In this document: positions 8,082-16,537 of the stretch, one piece after another
Numbering within the stretch: the stretch's first letter is position 1
How the letters are laid out: every line of letters starts with the position of its first letter
Source of the DNA: an uncultured Lachnospiraceae bacterium
GTDB taxonomy: Bacteria > Bacillota > Clostridia > Lachnospirales > Lachnospiraceae
Length of the DNA stretch: 64,000 bases
Assembly: GCA_946558465.1 (NCBI GenBank)
Contig: CAMNTM010000001.1
Coordinates: 1-64,000 of the forward strand
Reading direction: 5' to 3'
The notes under the pieces: model-generated
What the model was told of the DNA's origin: nothing
The model's input: the letters and a program-made list of their open reading frames with translations, nothing else
Database searches by the model: none
Program-made: the position numbers and the translations under genes

Positions 8082-9422
8082 ATGAAAAAGAAAAAAATAC
8101 GTTCTATTTTTACTCTTATTATCAGTTCAGCCATACTGCTAAGCCTGGCCGCCTGTGGAAAAACCAGCTCTTCGTCCAATAATACCGGCATGTCAGAAAA
8201 AGCTGAAAGTACTCCAAAGGAGGAAAAAAGATGGCTCCGCGTTCATGAAGATCATTATGGTACAGACGGGAACCTCAAAACTACTACAGACTGGATATAC
8301 AATGAATATGGACAGCCTCTGGAAATCACAAAATATGAAGGAGAAGATGTCCTCTCTCATTCCGAATACAGCTATGATGAAAATCAGATACCAAACAGTC
8401 TTGTCTTAAGTGACACCTCTAACTTCAAAAATTGTGTGGAAAAATCAGAATATACATACACATATGATGAATACGGTATTCAGCAGTCCAGTCACGAGAA
8501 GGGACAGAGGACTTATAAGCCTGGTGAGGAGGGTACTGATACCTCCTATGAATATGACCATGTTTATTATCATGATGCCGAAGGCGAGCTTATTGGAAGC
8601 CTGGAATTTAAGCCCAATGATTCCTTTCCCAAAGTAGGCATCAGCTTTTATTATTCTGAACCGGAATGTGAATATGACGACAACGGCCTGCTGATAAAGG
8701 AGACTACCGGAAAGTCTTATCACGAATATGAGTATGATGAGCATGACAATCTGATAAAGGACACTCATACCGCCAATTCCGGAACAGAAAATGAATGGAC
8801 CACATCAACTGAATATACTTACGAAGAAAAGGTCTGTAAAACGGTAAAGGAAATCAAAAAGCCGGAAACAGAAGAAAAAGAAGTCATAGGTATATCTACA
8901 ACTACTGATGCCGGCGGAGCTTTTCTATATTCCAACCGCTATTTATATGACAACAGAGGTCATCTGATCGGAATAGCAGATAATGAAGGAACTACAAACG
9001 AATATAATGAATATAATGATGACGGTCTTCTAATCCGTACAAGTTCCAGCGGAATGATCGCAGATATTACCTATGACAGCTCTGGAAAACGTATCCGTGA
9101 AGACTATCGAGAAGAGATTGACGGAGATATAGTTATGTATGGAGACTGCGAATGTGACGCAGACGGGAATCTCCTCCGCGTCACAACACATGCATTAGAT
9201 TCATTCTATGAAGACGCCGATGGTTTGACATACGAAAACGAATACAAAGACGGCCTTCTTATGGCTACCAGATATTACAATCCTGACGGAAGCCTGGATG
9301 ACTATGAAGAATACAAATACGATTCCGACGGAAAGATTCTATCCCTGACTTACTACAATGCCGATGGAAGCATCAACTGTATCGATACTCCAGCCTACGC
9401 TTCCATTACAGTTTTTAAATAA
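8082..9422 (+). CDS. YD-repeat-like lipoprotein
   Basis: A 446-residue exported lipoprotein. Residues 1-22 form a signal peptide ending LSLAAC, so Cys would be lipidated and the protein held on the outer face of the membrane. After a Ser/Asn linker (25-45) the rest is about a dozen diverged units of the kind Y-x-Y-D-x-x-G-x-L-x, for example YDENQ, YDEYG, YDDNGLL, YDEHDNL, YDNRGHL, YDSSGKR and YNADGS. This resembles the YD/RHS beta-strand repeats, but the product has no RHS core or toxin tip. The ATG at 8082 follows AAGGA. It is a lone plus-strand gene, convergent with the Fe-S gene. Substrate or partner unknown. Confidence 0.75.
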   Translation: MKKKKIRSIFTLIISSAILLSLAACGKTSSSSNNTGMSEKAESTPKEEKRWLRVHEDHYGTDGNLKTTTDWIYNEYGQPLEITKYEGEDVLSHSEYSYDENQIPNSLVLSDTSNFKNCVEKSEYTYTYDEYGIQQSSHEKGQRTYKPGEEGTDTSYEYDHVYYHDAEGELIGSLEFKPNDSFPKVGISFYYSEPECEYDDNGLLIKETTGKSYHEYEYDEHDNLIKDTHTANSGTENEWTTSTEYTYEEKVCKTVKEIKKPETEEKEVIGISTTTDAGGAFLYSNRYLYDNRGHLIGIADNEGTTNEYNEYNDDGLLIRTSSSGMIADITYDSSGKRIREDYREEIDGDIVMYGDCECDADGNLLRVTTHALDSFYEDADGLTYENEYKDGLLMATRYYNPDGSLDDYEEYKYDSDGKILSLTYYNADGSINCIDTPAYASITVFK

Positions 9423-9430
9423 TCTAATCC

Positions 9431-9462
9431 GGGACGGGATAAAATTCATTTTACCCCGTCCC
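9431..9462. repeat. GGGACGGGG palindrome, copy 1 (terminator between convergent genes)
   Basis: GGGACGGGATAAAA pairs with TTTTACCCCGTCCC with one mismatch around TTCA. It exactly fills the gap between two convergent stop codons and must act as a terminator in both directions. Related copies lie at 19552 and 63449. Confidence 0.85.
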
Positions 9463-9466
9463 AGAT

Positions 9467-10264
9467 TCATCTAATCGCTCCTTCCGGACACTCACGCGCG
9501 CAATTTCCACAATGAATACATTCTCTGTCTCCGACCTTTTTTATATCCATCGGGCAGCTTTTAACGCATTTTCTACAATCCGTACATTTTTCCTTCTCTA
9601 CTCGTATACCAGTAAATGACAGACGGTTAAACAGGGAATAAAACGCTCCCAGCGGACAGATAAATCTGCAGAAGCTTCGAAAAATGAAAACTGTAGAAAC
9701 CAAAATGATACCCGCCAGAAAAATCTTCCAGCTAAACAGCCCGCCCGTTAATTCTCTCAGCTGCTCATTCAGAGCGGTAAGCGGGATTCCGCCTTCTAAG
9801 GTTCCCGCCGGACAGATATATTTGCAGAAGCCCGGTGAGAGAAGCAGCACCGGAAAACCTATAACAAAGACTGCCAATACTATATATTTTACCCAGGATA
9901 GTGCTCTTGTATATTTATTCTTCCTCACTTTTTTAGTCGGAAGCAGATACAGAACCTCCTGAAGAAGTCCAAATGGACAGAGATATCCACAGATCGTTCT
10001 TCCAAGCAAAATCCCAAACAAGAGAAGAAGTCCGGCTATGTAGTATGGAGTTTTATATTTAGATGACACAAGTGCTGTCTGAAAGCTTCCCAGGGGACAG
10101 GAAGCAGCTGCACCCGGACAGGAATAGCAGTTTAGTCCCGGCACACAGACTGACTTTGCACTGCCCTGATATATATTCCCCGTCACAAAGCCCCTAAAAT
10201 TAATATTATATAATACAGCGCACAGCACCTGAATTATCTGCCTCTTTTTTTCCTTTATCCACAT
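9467..10264 (-). CDS. NapH/YccM-like 4Fe-4S membrane protein
   Basis: A 265-residue membrane ferredoxin-type protein, a likely electron carrier across or along the membrane. Several hydrophobic helices alternate with cysteine clusters: CVPGLNCYSCPGA with CPLG (about 40-60), CGYLCPFG, CKYICPAG and CRFICPLG. The C-terminus has two 4Fe-4S ferredoxin motifs, CTDCRKCVKSCP and CIHCGNCARECP. The start is the ATG that shares an A with the stop of the CD1871A gene (TAATG), which points to coupled translation; a longer frame would begin inside that gene. Family context suggests reducing power for thiol or maturation chemistry with the neighbouring TlpA protein. Confidence 0.85.
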   Translation of the reverse strand: MWIKEKKRQIIQVLCAVLYNINFRGFVTGNIYQGSAKSVCVPGLNCYSCPGAAASCPLGSFQTALVSSKYKTPYYIAGLLLLFGILLGRTICGYLCPFGLLQEVLYLLPTKKVRKNKYTRALSWVKYIVLAVFVIGFPVLLLSPGFCKYICPAGTLEGGIPLTALNEQLRELTGGLFSWKIFLAGIILVSTVFIFRSFCRFICPLGAFYSLFNRLSFTGIRVEKEKCTDCRKCVKSCPMDIKKVGDRECIHCGNCARECPEGAIR

Positions 10265-10404
10265 TATCCTATTCCTATACATTCAAAACAAATTCGAACC
10301 GCCTTATTCATCATATCCAGATTTCCCCTTTGCGCAAGCCCCGCTGCAATCAAAATAATTGACGCTGACAACACAATAAATCTTAAAAAAATTATCCTTT
10401 TCAT
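10264..10404 (-). CDS. CD1871A-family CXXC small membrane protein
   Basis: A 46-residue protein. Residues 4-24 form one hydrophobic helix, followed by a basic stretch and a C-terminal FECIGIG that carries the single CxxI-type end of the CD1871A family (typically CxECIG: here ICFECIGIG gives two cysteines, C-F-E-C, a CXXC). It starts 10 bases after the TlpA stop and its own stop overlaps the Fe-S protein start. In clostridia this tiny protein is regularly found between exactly these two partners, so I read it as a subunit or anchor of the same redox unit. Confidence 0.78.
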   Translation of the reverse strand: MKRIIFLRFIVLSASIILIAAGLAQRGNLDMMNKAVRICFECIGIG

Positions 10405-10414
10405 CACTGTCACC

Positions 10415-11017
10415 CTATTTTGATAATGCTTCATCTAAAGCATTCCGGAATTTTTCATACTGCTCCTCCGCTCCTTTAGAGCCTACAAAGATCTCTGAGG
10501 CTTTTCCATCCTTCCCTATAATAACTGTATACGGAATACCTGCCGTTGGATATTTATTACTTATCTCACCCTTCTCATCATAAGCAATCGGAAATGTATA
10601 CCCTGATTCTTCAATAAACGCGTCTACCACATCTCTCTCTTCTAATATATTTACAGCAAGAATCTCTATTTCTCCCCCAAGCTCCTCATAAAGCTTCTGA
10701 AGCGCCGGCATCTCTCCTACACACGGACCGCACCAGCTTGCCCAAAAATTAAGAAGTATCACTTTATTTTTCTTCTCGGAAAGCGTAAATGAACTGCCTC
10801 CGGCTACATCTGCTGTAAAGTCCCTGGCTTCACTTCCTTCACTCAGCTCCGGGCAGGCCTCCCCTTCTTTATGTTTTTCTTCTGTCTGAGTCTGGCCGTT
10901 TTCCTTCTTTTCTGTCTTTGTCCGGCTGTTCTCCTCCTGTCCGGCAGACCCGCAGCCTGATGCAATCAAAATCACAGCCATACTTAATATGATAAATTGT
11001 TTTAATCTGTCTTTCAT
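10415..11017 (-). CDS. TlpA/ResA-like thiol-disulfide lipoprotein
   Basis: An extracytoplasmic thioredoxin-fold protein, 200 residues. A signal peptide ends ASGC at about residue 22, so it is probably a lipoprotein. A charged linker follows, then the thioredoxin domain with FWASWCGPC near residue 96-104 (CGPC active site) and the cis-Pro block GIPYTVII near 165. Its start overlaps the lipid kinase stop by 4 bases (ATGA). Together with the CD1871A protein and the Fe-S membrane protein it probably forms a pathway delivering electrons to outside disulfides; the direction of flow is inferred. Confidence 0.88.
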   Translation of the reverse strand: MKDRLKQFIILSMAVILIASGCGSAGQEENSRTKTEKKENGQTQTEEKHKEGEACPELSEGSEARDFTADVAGGSSFTLSEKKNKVILLNFWASWCGPCVGEMPALQKLYEELGGEIEILAVNILEERDVVDAFIEESGYTFPIAYDEKGEISNKYPTAGIPYTVIIGKDGKASEIFVGSKGAEEQYEKFRNALDEALSK

Positions 11018-11940
11018 ATCTCCTTTTTACCTTCCAGTTCCTTCTTATGTTCTTCCGGCACCATAATCTCAAACTGCTGCTGAAGATTTTCTATCTCTAC
11101 ATAATCGTGTTCTCCTCCAAACTCTCCATCCAGAGTCCACGGAATCTCTTCTAAGGATTCAAATGCTATCTTTCCTGTTTTAAAGGTATACATATGCTTT
11201 GTATCAATCTGTTCAATCAAAAGTGCGGCGATAATTTCCTGAAGAGCAATGGGATTCTTCGGCGTTTTTATCAATGTAACCTCAAAAAGGCCGTCATCAA
11301 AAGCTACATTTTTTCCGATCATATTCCGAAATCCGCCGACAGACCGGGAATTTGTAACCATGCCATAGACAAACTCATCCTCTATTGTCTCGCCGTCATG
11401 CTCCACCTTAATCCGATAGGACGGTACATTAAACAGCCGCTTTGTACCTTCTAAAATATACGCCAGATGTCCCAATACATTTTTCATCGCCTGATCTGTC
11501 TGATAGGATACATCTGTAAAAAGGCCGAAGGCAGCAATGTATACAAATATATCATCATTAAACTTGCCTACATCGCAGGGGAATACGCTTCCGTTTACTG
11601 CATTGTCTGCTGCTTTGAGAAGACCCTTTGGAATATGAAGACTATTAGCAAAATCATTTGTCGTTCCGGTAGGGATATAACCTACGGGATCTCGTTCATT
11701 CCGCTCCATCATACCGGTCACAACCTCATCAATCGTACCGTCTCCTCCGCTGCATACAACAAGACTGTACTCCTCTGAATCATATTCCTTTACCTTGCGA
11801 TATGCGTCTCTATAGGACTGGGTCGGATAAATAGTCACTTCGTATCCGGCTTTTACAAAAATATCTACAATATCTGAAAGCTTCGGCTTCAAAAGCTCTT
11901 TTCCTGCATGTGGATTATAGATAAATAACAGCTTCTTCAT
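11014..11940 (-). CDS. Diacylglycerol/lipid kinase (DgkB/YegS family)
   Basis: A 308-residue soluble lipid kinase that phosphorylates diacylglycerol, returning it to phospholipid synthesis. IYNPHAGK at 6-13 and the nucleotide-binding CSGGDGTIDEVV near 64-75 are the DAGK catalytic block; IPTGTTNDFANSL near 98 is the second conserved motif, and DDGLFEVTLIK and EIPWTLDGE fit the C-terminal beta domain. GGAGGAAG precedes the ATG. It heads the redox operon, with a 4-base overlap into tlpA, an uncommon pairing for which I have no functional explanation. Confidence 0.9.
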   Translation of the reverse strand: MKKLLFIYNPHAGKELLKPKLSDIVDIFVKAGYEVTIYPTQSYRDAYRKVKEYDSEEYSLVVCSGGDGTIDEVVTGMMERNERDPVGYIPTGTTNDFANSLHIPKGLLKAADNAVNGSVFPCDVGKFNDDIFVYIAAFGLFTDVSYQTDQAMKNVLGHLAYILEGTKRLFNVPSYRIKVEHDGETIEDEFVYGMVTNSRSVGGFRNMIGKNVAFDDGLFEVTLIKTPKNPIALQEIIAALLIEQIDTKHMYTFKTGKIAFESLEEIPWTLDGEFGGEHDYVEIENLQQQFEIMVPEEHKKELEGKKEI

Positions 11941-11960
11941 GAACTTCCTCCTTTCAATTC

Positions 11961-11990
11961 AAAAAGGACATACTTTTATGTCCTTTTTAT
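11961..11990 (-). terminator. Terminator of the murB-rapZ-whiA-crh operon
   Basis: AAAAGGACATA pairs with TATGTCCTTTT and a T-run follows on the minus strand, just past the crh stop. Confidence 0.85.
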
Positions 11991-12021
11991 TACTCCTTCA
12001 TATATGTATCATGTACTCTGA

Positions 12022-12276
12022 TTAGTGGGATGCAAAAAAAGCTTCTACTCCGTCTACGGCACTTTTCTCATCTGTCCCCTCTGCAATGACTGTAAGATTT
12101 GTTCCCCTTTCCCATTCGAGGCTCATCATGCCCATAATACTTTTCGCATTAATTTTTTTGTTATCCAGCTCAATATACACCTGACTTGCATACTGACTTG
12201 CTTCCTGAACCAAATGTGCTATCGGACGTGCCTCCATGTCCATTTCTGACTGAATCGTAACAGGTCTCCTAACCAT
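12022..12276 (-). CDS. crh: Crh-like HPr paralogue lacking the active-site histidine
   Basis: An 84-residue HPr-fold protein. In HPr, His15 carries phosphate for sugar PTS uptake; here the block reads DMEARPI with Glu exactly at residue 15, so it cannot act as a PTS phosphocarrier. Ser46 is kept in NAKSIMG, the site for HPr kinase, so it can still be phosphorylated and act with CcpA. Bacillus Crh has Gln at 15, the same length, and the same place beside rapZ and whiA (yvcJ, yvcL). GGAGG precedes the ATG. It is the last gene of the operon. A separate true HPr should lie elsewhere in the genome. Confidence 0.85.
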   Translation of the reverse strand: MVRRPVTIQSEMDMEARPIAHLVQEASQYASQVYIELDNKKINAKSIMGMMSLEWERGTNLTVIAEGTDEKSAVDGVEAFFASH

Positions 12277-12291
12277 AATAACTGTTCCTCC

Positions 12292-13173
12292 TTACTGTTC
12301 CCTTAACTTGTCTGCTATTTCACTTAACTTTCTTAATCGGTGATTTACTCCCGACTTACCGACGGGCTCATCCATCAGACTCCCCAGCTCCTTTAAAGCA
12401 GCCTCCGGATGTGAAAGACGCGTAAGGGCGGCATCTCTCAATCCCTCTGGTAATTTGTCAAAGCCAATTGTATCCCTGATGTAGACGATATCCTCCACCT
12501 GCTTTACAGCAGCGGATACGGTCTTGTTGATATTAGCCGTCTCACAATTGACCTTACGATTCACGGAATTACGCATTTCCTTAAGAATCCGGACATTTTC
12601 CAGCTCCATAAGTGCGACATGAGCTTCCATCACATTTAAAATATCTACAATCTGAGAGCCTTCCTTCAGGTAAACAACGTATGTCTTTTTTCGAAGCACA
12701 ATCTTTGCCTCCAGGCCAAAGCTGTTAATCATACTTTTAAGATACTCTGCTCTCTCCTCAGAATTACAGACTATCTCAAAATGATAAGACTTGCCTGGAT
12801 CGCTCATAGAGCCCGCAGCAATAAATGCACCTCGAATATACGCTCTCTTGCAGCATATGGCATGAATAATTATATTTTTGACTGCCAGAAGCTCTTCTCC
12901 CTTCAGGTACAGAAAAAAACTGCTGCTGCCCTTTGCCATATTCCGCCGAATTGCAATATCAGTTCTTATATTAAATGTTTTTTCTATTAATGTAAAGCAT
13001 TTTCTCGCAACCTGGAAATTTTCCGAATGAAACTTTAATGTACATACCCCACATTTATTCTCCGAAAATTCTCCACACATATGTGCAATAGCAGATAACT
13101 CCGCCAGATTACAATGTCTTGCCTTCGACAAATGTCCCGACAGCTCTTCCTTTATCTTTCCTGAAAACGACAT
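12292..13173 (-). CDS. whiA: DNA-binding protein WhiA
   Basis: WhiA/YvcL, a 293-residue protein with an N-terminal LAGLIDADG-like domain lacking nuclease residues and a C-terminal helix-turn-helix. In Firmicutes it affects cell division and carbon flux. Residues 1-190 fit the homing-endonuclease-like fold (KRAYIRGAFIAAGSMSDP near 100-117). The C-terminus, with ALTRLSHPEAALKELGSLM and KSGVNHRLRKLSEIA, is the DNA-binding part. It lies 10 bases after rapZ and 16 before crh. Confidence 0.94.
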   Translation of the reverse strand: MSFSGKIKEELSGHLSKARHCNLAELSAIAHMCGEFSENKCGVCTLKFHSENFQVARKCFTLIEKTFNIRTDIAIRRNMAKGSSSFFLYLKGEELLAVKNIIIHAICCKRAYIRGAFIAAGSMSDPGKSYHFEIVCNSEERAEYLKSMINSFGLEAKIVLRKKTYVVYLKEGSQIVDILNVMEAHVALMELENVRILKEMRNSVNRKVNCETANINKTVSAAVKQVEDIVYIRDTIGFDKLPEGLRDAALTRLSHPEAALKELGSLMDEPVGKSGVNHRLRKLSEIADKLREQ

Positions 13174-13182
13174 TTCCCGCTC

Positions 13183-14064
13183 CTACCTTGCCTTTGTAAT
13201 TGCATCCTTCCCAATATCCCTGTGTTCTATCCGTATTCCATAATTTTCTGTCTTATCCAGCGCCTCATAAAGCTCATTTGCCAGAGTCACCGAGCGATGC
13301 TTTCCGCCTGTACAGCCGATACCGATAACAAGCTGTGTTTTCCCTTCGGCAATATAATTCGGAATTAGGAATTCCACCATAGCTATCAGCTGCTTTAAAA
13401 AAATCCCGGCCTTGTCATTCTTCATCACATATTCTCTGACCTCACAGTCATTGCCGCTTAAAAGACGCAGCTCTTCTATATAATAAGGATTTGGCAGAAA
13501 ACGCACATCAAAAACTAAGTCCGCATCACTTGGAATCCCATACTTAAAACCAAAGGAAAGAACTGTAATATAAAGATTCTTATACTCTTTATTATGTACA
13601 AATATTTTATTTAATTCCCTTTTTAATTCTCTTGTAAGCATATGGCTTGTATCTATCAGATAATCCGCCTTTTTCTTTAAAAATTCCAGGCGCTTTCGTT
13701 CCGCCATGATTCCCTTATCTACTCTTCCTCCGCTTCCCGAAAGAGGATGAAATCTACGAGTCTCTTTATACCGCTTAATGAGAACATTATCACTGGATTC
13801 CAGATAAAGAATTTCATACTTAAGCTCTGCCCTATCGAACTCCCTCAACACATGCTCCAGCTCCGTAAAGCTGTGGCCGCTGCGGATATCCACACCGAGC
13901 GCTGCCTTATTTATCTCTGCACCTGGAACAACGAACAGCTCTGCAAGCTTGGGTATCAGTGGAACCGGAAGATTGTCTACACAAAAGTATCCCATATCCT
14001 CCAGCATCTTAAGCGCCGTACTTTTTCCCGCTCCCGACATTCCCGTAACAATTACAAACCGCAT
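13183..14064 (-). CDS. rapZ: RNase adapter/nucleotide-binding protein RapZ (YvcJ)
   Basis: A 293-residue P-loop protein. GMSGAGKST near residue 8-16 is Walker A. VDIRSG near 60 and GIGCTGGKHRSV near 245 are hallmark RapZ blocks; the latter is the C-terminal sensory/RNA-binding domain. In E. coli it controls glmS mRNA through RNase E; in Bacillus YvcJ is a GTPase linked to competence. The ATG at 14064 is used; a TTG two codons earlier lies closer to AGGAG and cannot be excluded. The murB stop is immediately upstream. Confidence 0.94.
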   Translation of the reverse strand: MRFVIVTGMSGAGKSTALKMLEDMGYFCVDNLPVPLIPKLAELFVVPGAEINKAALGVDIRSGHSFTELEHVLREFDRAELKYEILYLESSDNVLIKRYKETRRFHPLSGSGGRVDKGIMAERKRLEFLKKKADYLIDTSHMLTRELKRELNKIFVHNKEYKNLYITVLSFGFKYGIPSDADLVFDVRFLPNPYYIEELRLLSGNDCEVREYVMKNDKAGIFLKQLIAMVEFLIPNYIAEGKTQLVIGIGCTGGKHRSVTLANELYEALDKTENYGIRIEHRDIGKDAITKAR

Positions 14065-14066
14065 AT

Positions 14067-14978
14067 TCAAAATTCTCCTAATTTTTTTACCTCCGGCTCC
14101 AGCCGTACACCGAATCTTTCCTCCACCCGCTCAGACACCTGGTTCATCAATTCATATATCTCGGATGCGGATGCCTGATTTCTGTTAATCACAAAACCAC
14201 AGTGCTTTTCTGACACCTGAGCTCCGCCGACCTGAAATCCCCGGAGTCCTGTATCCTCAATCAGCTTTCCCGCAAAATACCCTTCCGGCCGCTTAAATGT
14301 ACTGCCCGCACTCGGATATTCCAGAGGCTGTTTTGAAATTCTTTTTTCACGAAGCTCATCCAGCCGTTTTTTTATTATCTCCTTATCGCCCTCTTTAAGA
14401 GCAAGCGCCGCTTCCAAGACAATATAATTATTTTCTGCAATCACACTGGTGCGGTAACCCATCTCAAGCTCATCCTTTAAAAGCCTCCGAAACTCTCCTT
14501 TTCCTGTCAGTACCTGTACCTCCTCCAGTACATCTTTCATCTCACCGCCATAGGCGCCCGCATTCATCACACATGCTCCTCCAAGTGTACCTGGAATTCC
14601 CGCTGCAAATTCGAAGCCTGTAAGCCCTGCCTCCAAAGCCCTATTCGCAATCTGAGAAAGAAGGGCACCGGCCTGCACCGTAATCCGGCTGTCCGTCACA
14701 CGAATTTGACTCATATTTTTATAAAGTTGTATGATCATACCCCGGTATCCCTTATCTGACACAAGCAGATTGCTTCCATTTCCAACTATATAATAAGGAA
14801 TATCCTCGGAACGGCAAAGACTAATTAAGTCCTTCACCTCCTCCTTAGTTCTGGGAAGCACAAAATAATCTGCCGGCCCGCCGGCACGAAACGTTGTGTG
14901 CAGCTTCATCGGCTCGTCGATACTAATGTTCTCTTCCGGTATTATTTTGATTAGCTTTTTATAAAAATCTTGATTCAT
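14067..14978 (-). CDS. murB: UDP-N-acetylenolpyruvoylglucosamine reductase
   Basis: The FAD enzyme that reduces UDP-GlcNAc-enolpyruvate to UDP-MurNAc in peptidoglycan synthesis. The 303-residue product is a type II (short) MurB. HTTFRAGGPADYF near 28-40, GNGSNLLVSD near 80-90 (FAD binding), AGIPGTLGGACVMNAGAYG near 128-146, YRTSV, and SAGSTFKRPEG near 225, whose Ser protonates the substrate, are all visible. It heads the operon murB-rapZ-whiA-crh; the yvcK/glmR gene that sits between rapZ and whiA in Bacillus is absent here. Confidence 0.96.
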   Translation of the reverse strand: MNQDFYKKLIKIIPEENISIDEPMKLHTTFRAGGPADYFVLPRTKEEVKDLISLCRSEDIPYYIVGNGSNLLVSDKGYRGMIIQLYKNMSQIRVTDSRITVQAGALLSQIANRALEAGLTGFEFAAGIPGTLGGACVMNAGAYGGEMKDVLEEVQVLTGKGEFRRLLKDELEMGYRTSVIAENNYIVLEAALALKEGDKEIIKKRLDELREKRISKQPLEYPSAGSTFKRPEGYFAGKLIEDTGLRGFQVGGAQVSEKHCGFVINRNQASASEIYELMNQVSERVEERFGVRLEPEVKKLGEF

Positions 14979-15058
14979 ATATTTACTCCATTATTTTCAT
15001 ATTTCACGATAACATCCTACTCCACTCTGTATGCAGGTATGCCCGTTTTCTTCCGGAC

Positions 15059-15117
15059 GTTCTGTCATTCAGCTCAAAACCGCTGCCCTGCAGCTTTTGC
15101 GCGGTGTATGACAGAAC
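15059..15117. repeat. Long inverted repeat upstream of murB
   Basis: GTTCTGTCAT (15059-15068) is exactly repeated in inverse as ATGACAGAAC (15108-15117). Within the loop, ACCGC/GCGGT and a CTGCAG core allow further pairing. It lies in the divergent gap between murB and the CNNM gene. It could be a structured leader, a terminator or a dispersed element; sequence alone does not decide. Confidence 0.6.
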
Positions 15118-15166
15118 TGGTTATAGTTAGAGTATACAATATATACCCTGCAAATTCAACGTGTGC

Positions 15167-15195
15167 TTGCAAAATCGGTAGAAATGGAGTATATT
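15167..15195 (+). promoter_or_regulatory. Sigma-A-type promoter of the CNNM gene
   Basis: TTGCAA (15167-15172) and TATATT (15190-15195) are exactly 17 bases apart, about 40 bases before the TTG start at 15236. Confidence 0.7.
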
Positions 15196-15235
15196 AATTC
15201 TACATATATATTTTTTAAAAGGAGATGATTTATCA

Positions 15236-16516
15236 TTGGACTCGAGTGACGTCACGCAAATAATTATTTTAATTGTTCTGTTATTGCTGTCTGCCTTTTT
15301 TTCATCGGCAGAAACTGCACTAACAACCGTAAACAAAATTCGAATCCGTACTCTCGCAGACGAGGGGAAAAAAAGTGCAAAAACCGTTTTAAAAATAACA
15401 GATGATTCCGGCAAGATGTTAAGCGCTATCTTAATCGGCAATAATGTTGTCAATCTGTCTGCTGCATCTCTTACCACCAGCCTTGCATACAGCTTCGGCG
15501 GTTCTATGGTGGCGGCTGCCAGCGGTATATTGACCCTCGCCATTCTTTTATTCGGTGAGATCACACCGAAAACAATGGCTACAATCCATGCAGAGCAGAT
15601 GTCTTTAATCTATGCTCCTGTTATAAATCTGTTTATGAAGCTGATGACGCCTGTCATTTTTGTAATCAATGGACTGTCTCTCTGCGTATTGTTCCTGCTT
15701 CGTGTAGATCCAAATGACAAAAACCGTGCAATGACAGAGATGGAGCTTCGTACTATCGTTGATGTAAGCCACGAAGATGGAGTTATCGAATCTGATGAAA
15801 AGGAAATGATATATAACGTATTTGACCTGGGCGATGCAAAGGCAAAAGATGTAATGGTTCCGCGTGTCCATGTAACCTTTGCTGATGTGGAGAGTTCATA
15901 TGATGAATTAATCGAGCTTTTCCGGGAGGATAAATTCACACGTCTTCCCGTATTTGAGGAAACAACTGATAATGTAATCGGCACTATCAACATGAAGGAT
16001 CTGCTGCTGTTTGACAGCTCAAGAGAATTTCATGTCCGTGATATCTTAAGAGAAGCATATTTTACTTATGAATATAAAAATATCTCTGAGCTTCTTGTAG
16101 AGATGCGGCAGGCCTCTTTCAACATTGCCATTGTATTAGATGAATACGGTGAGACAGCAGGTCTTATTACTCTGGAAGATATTCTGGAAGAGATTGTCGG
16201 AGAAATCCGTGATGAATATGATGAAAATGAGGAAGACTTTGTAAAGCAGCTCTCTGAGCTTGAGTATATTATCGAGGGTTCTATGAATCTGGATGATCTC
16301 AATGACCGGCTTAATCTTTCTTTAGAATCTGAGGATTATGATTCTCTGGGCGGCTTTATCATCGAACATTTGGACCGGCTTCCTGAAGCAGGAGATTCTA
16401 TTATTACAGACGATGGAATAAGACTGATCGTTGAGACGCTGGATAAAAACCGTATTGAAAACGTACATGTATTTCTGCCTGAGACGGCAGAGGAAGACAA
16501 TGAGGCGGAGGATTAA
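15236..16516 (+). CDS. CNNM/CorC-type membrane protein with CBS domains (hemolysin family)
   Basis: A 426-residue protein of the CNNM/TlyC family, thought to export Mg2+ or other divalent cations. The N-terminal DUF21 domain (about 1-180) has four hydrophobic segments, with FFSSAETALTTVN near 22 and LIGNNVVNL near 63. Two CBS modules follow (VMVPRVHVTFADVES near 205; SFNIAIVLDEYGETAGLITLEDILEE near 295), then a CorC/HlyC C-terminal domain (EYIIEGSMNLDDLN). The start is a TTG preceded by AAAAGGAG; no ATG lies nearby. Monocistronic, closed by a terminator. Confidence 0.92.
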   Translation: MDSSDVTQIIILIVLLLLSAFFSSAETALTTVNKIRIRTLADEGKKSAKTVLKITDDSGKMLSAILIGNNVVNLSAASLTTSLAYSFGGSMVAAASGILTLAILLFGEITPKTMATIHAEQMSLIYAPVINLFMKLMTPVIFVINGLSLCVLFLLRVDPNDKNRAMTEMELRTIVDVSHEDGVIESDEKEMIYNVFDLGDAKAKDVMVPRVHVTFADVESSYDELIELFREDKFTRLPVFEETTDNVIGTINMKDLLLFDSSREFHVRDILREAYFTYEYKNISELLVEMRQASFNIAIVLDEYGETAGLITLEDILEEIVGEIRDEYDENEEDFVKQLSELEYIIEGSMNLDDLNDRLNLSLESEDYDSLGGFIIEHLDRLPEAGDSIITDDGIRLIVETLDKNRIENVHVFLPETAEEDNEAED

Positions 16517-16531
16517 CCCTCCGCCCCTTTT
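16504..16531 (+). terminator. Intrinsic terminator
   Basis: GGCGGAGG pairs with CCTCCGCC around six bases, followed by CCTTTT. The left arm overlaps the stop region of the CNNM gene. Confidence 0.88.
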
Positions 16532-16537
16532 AGACTA

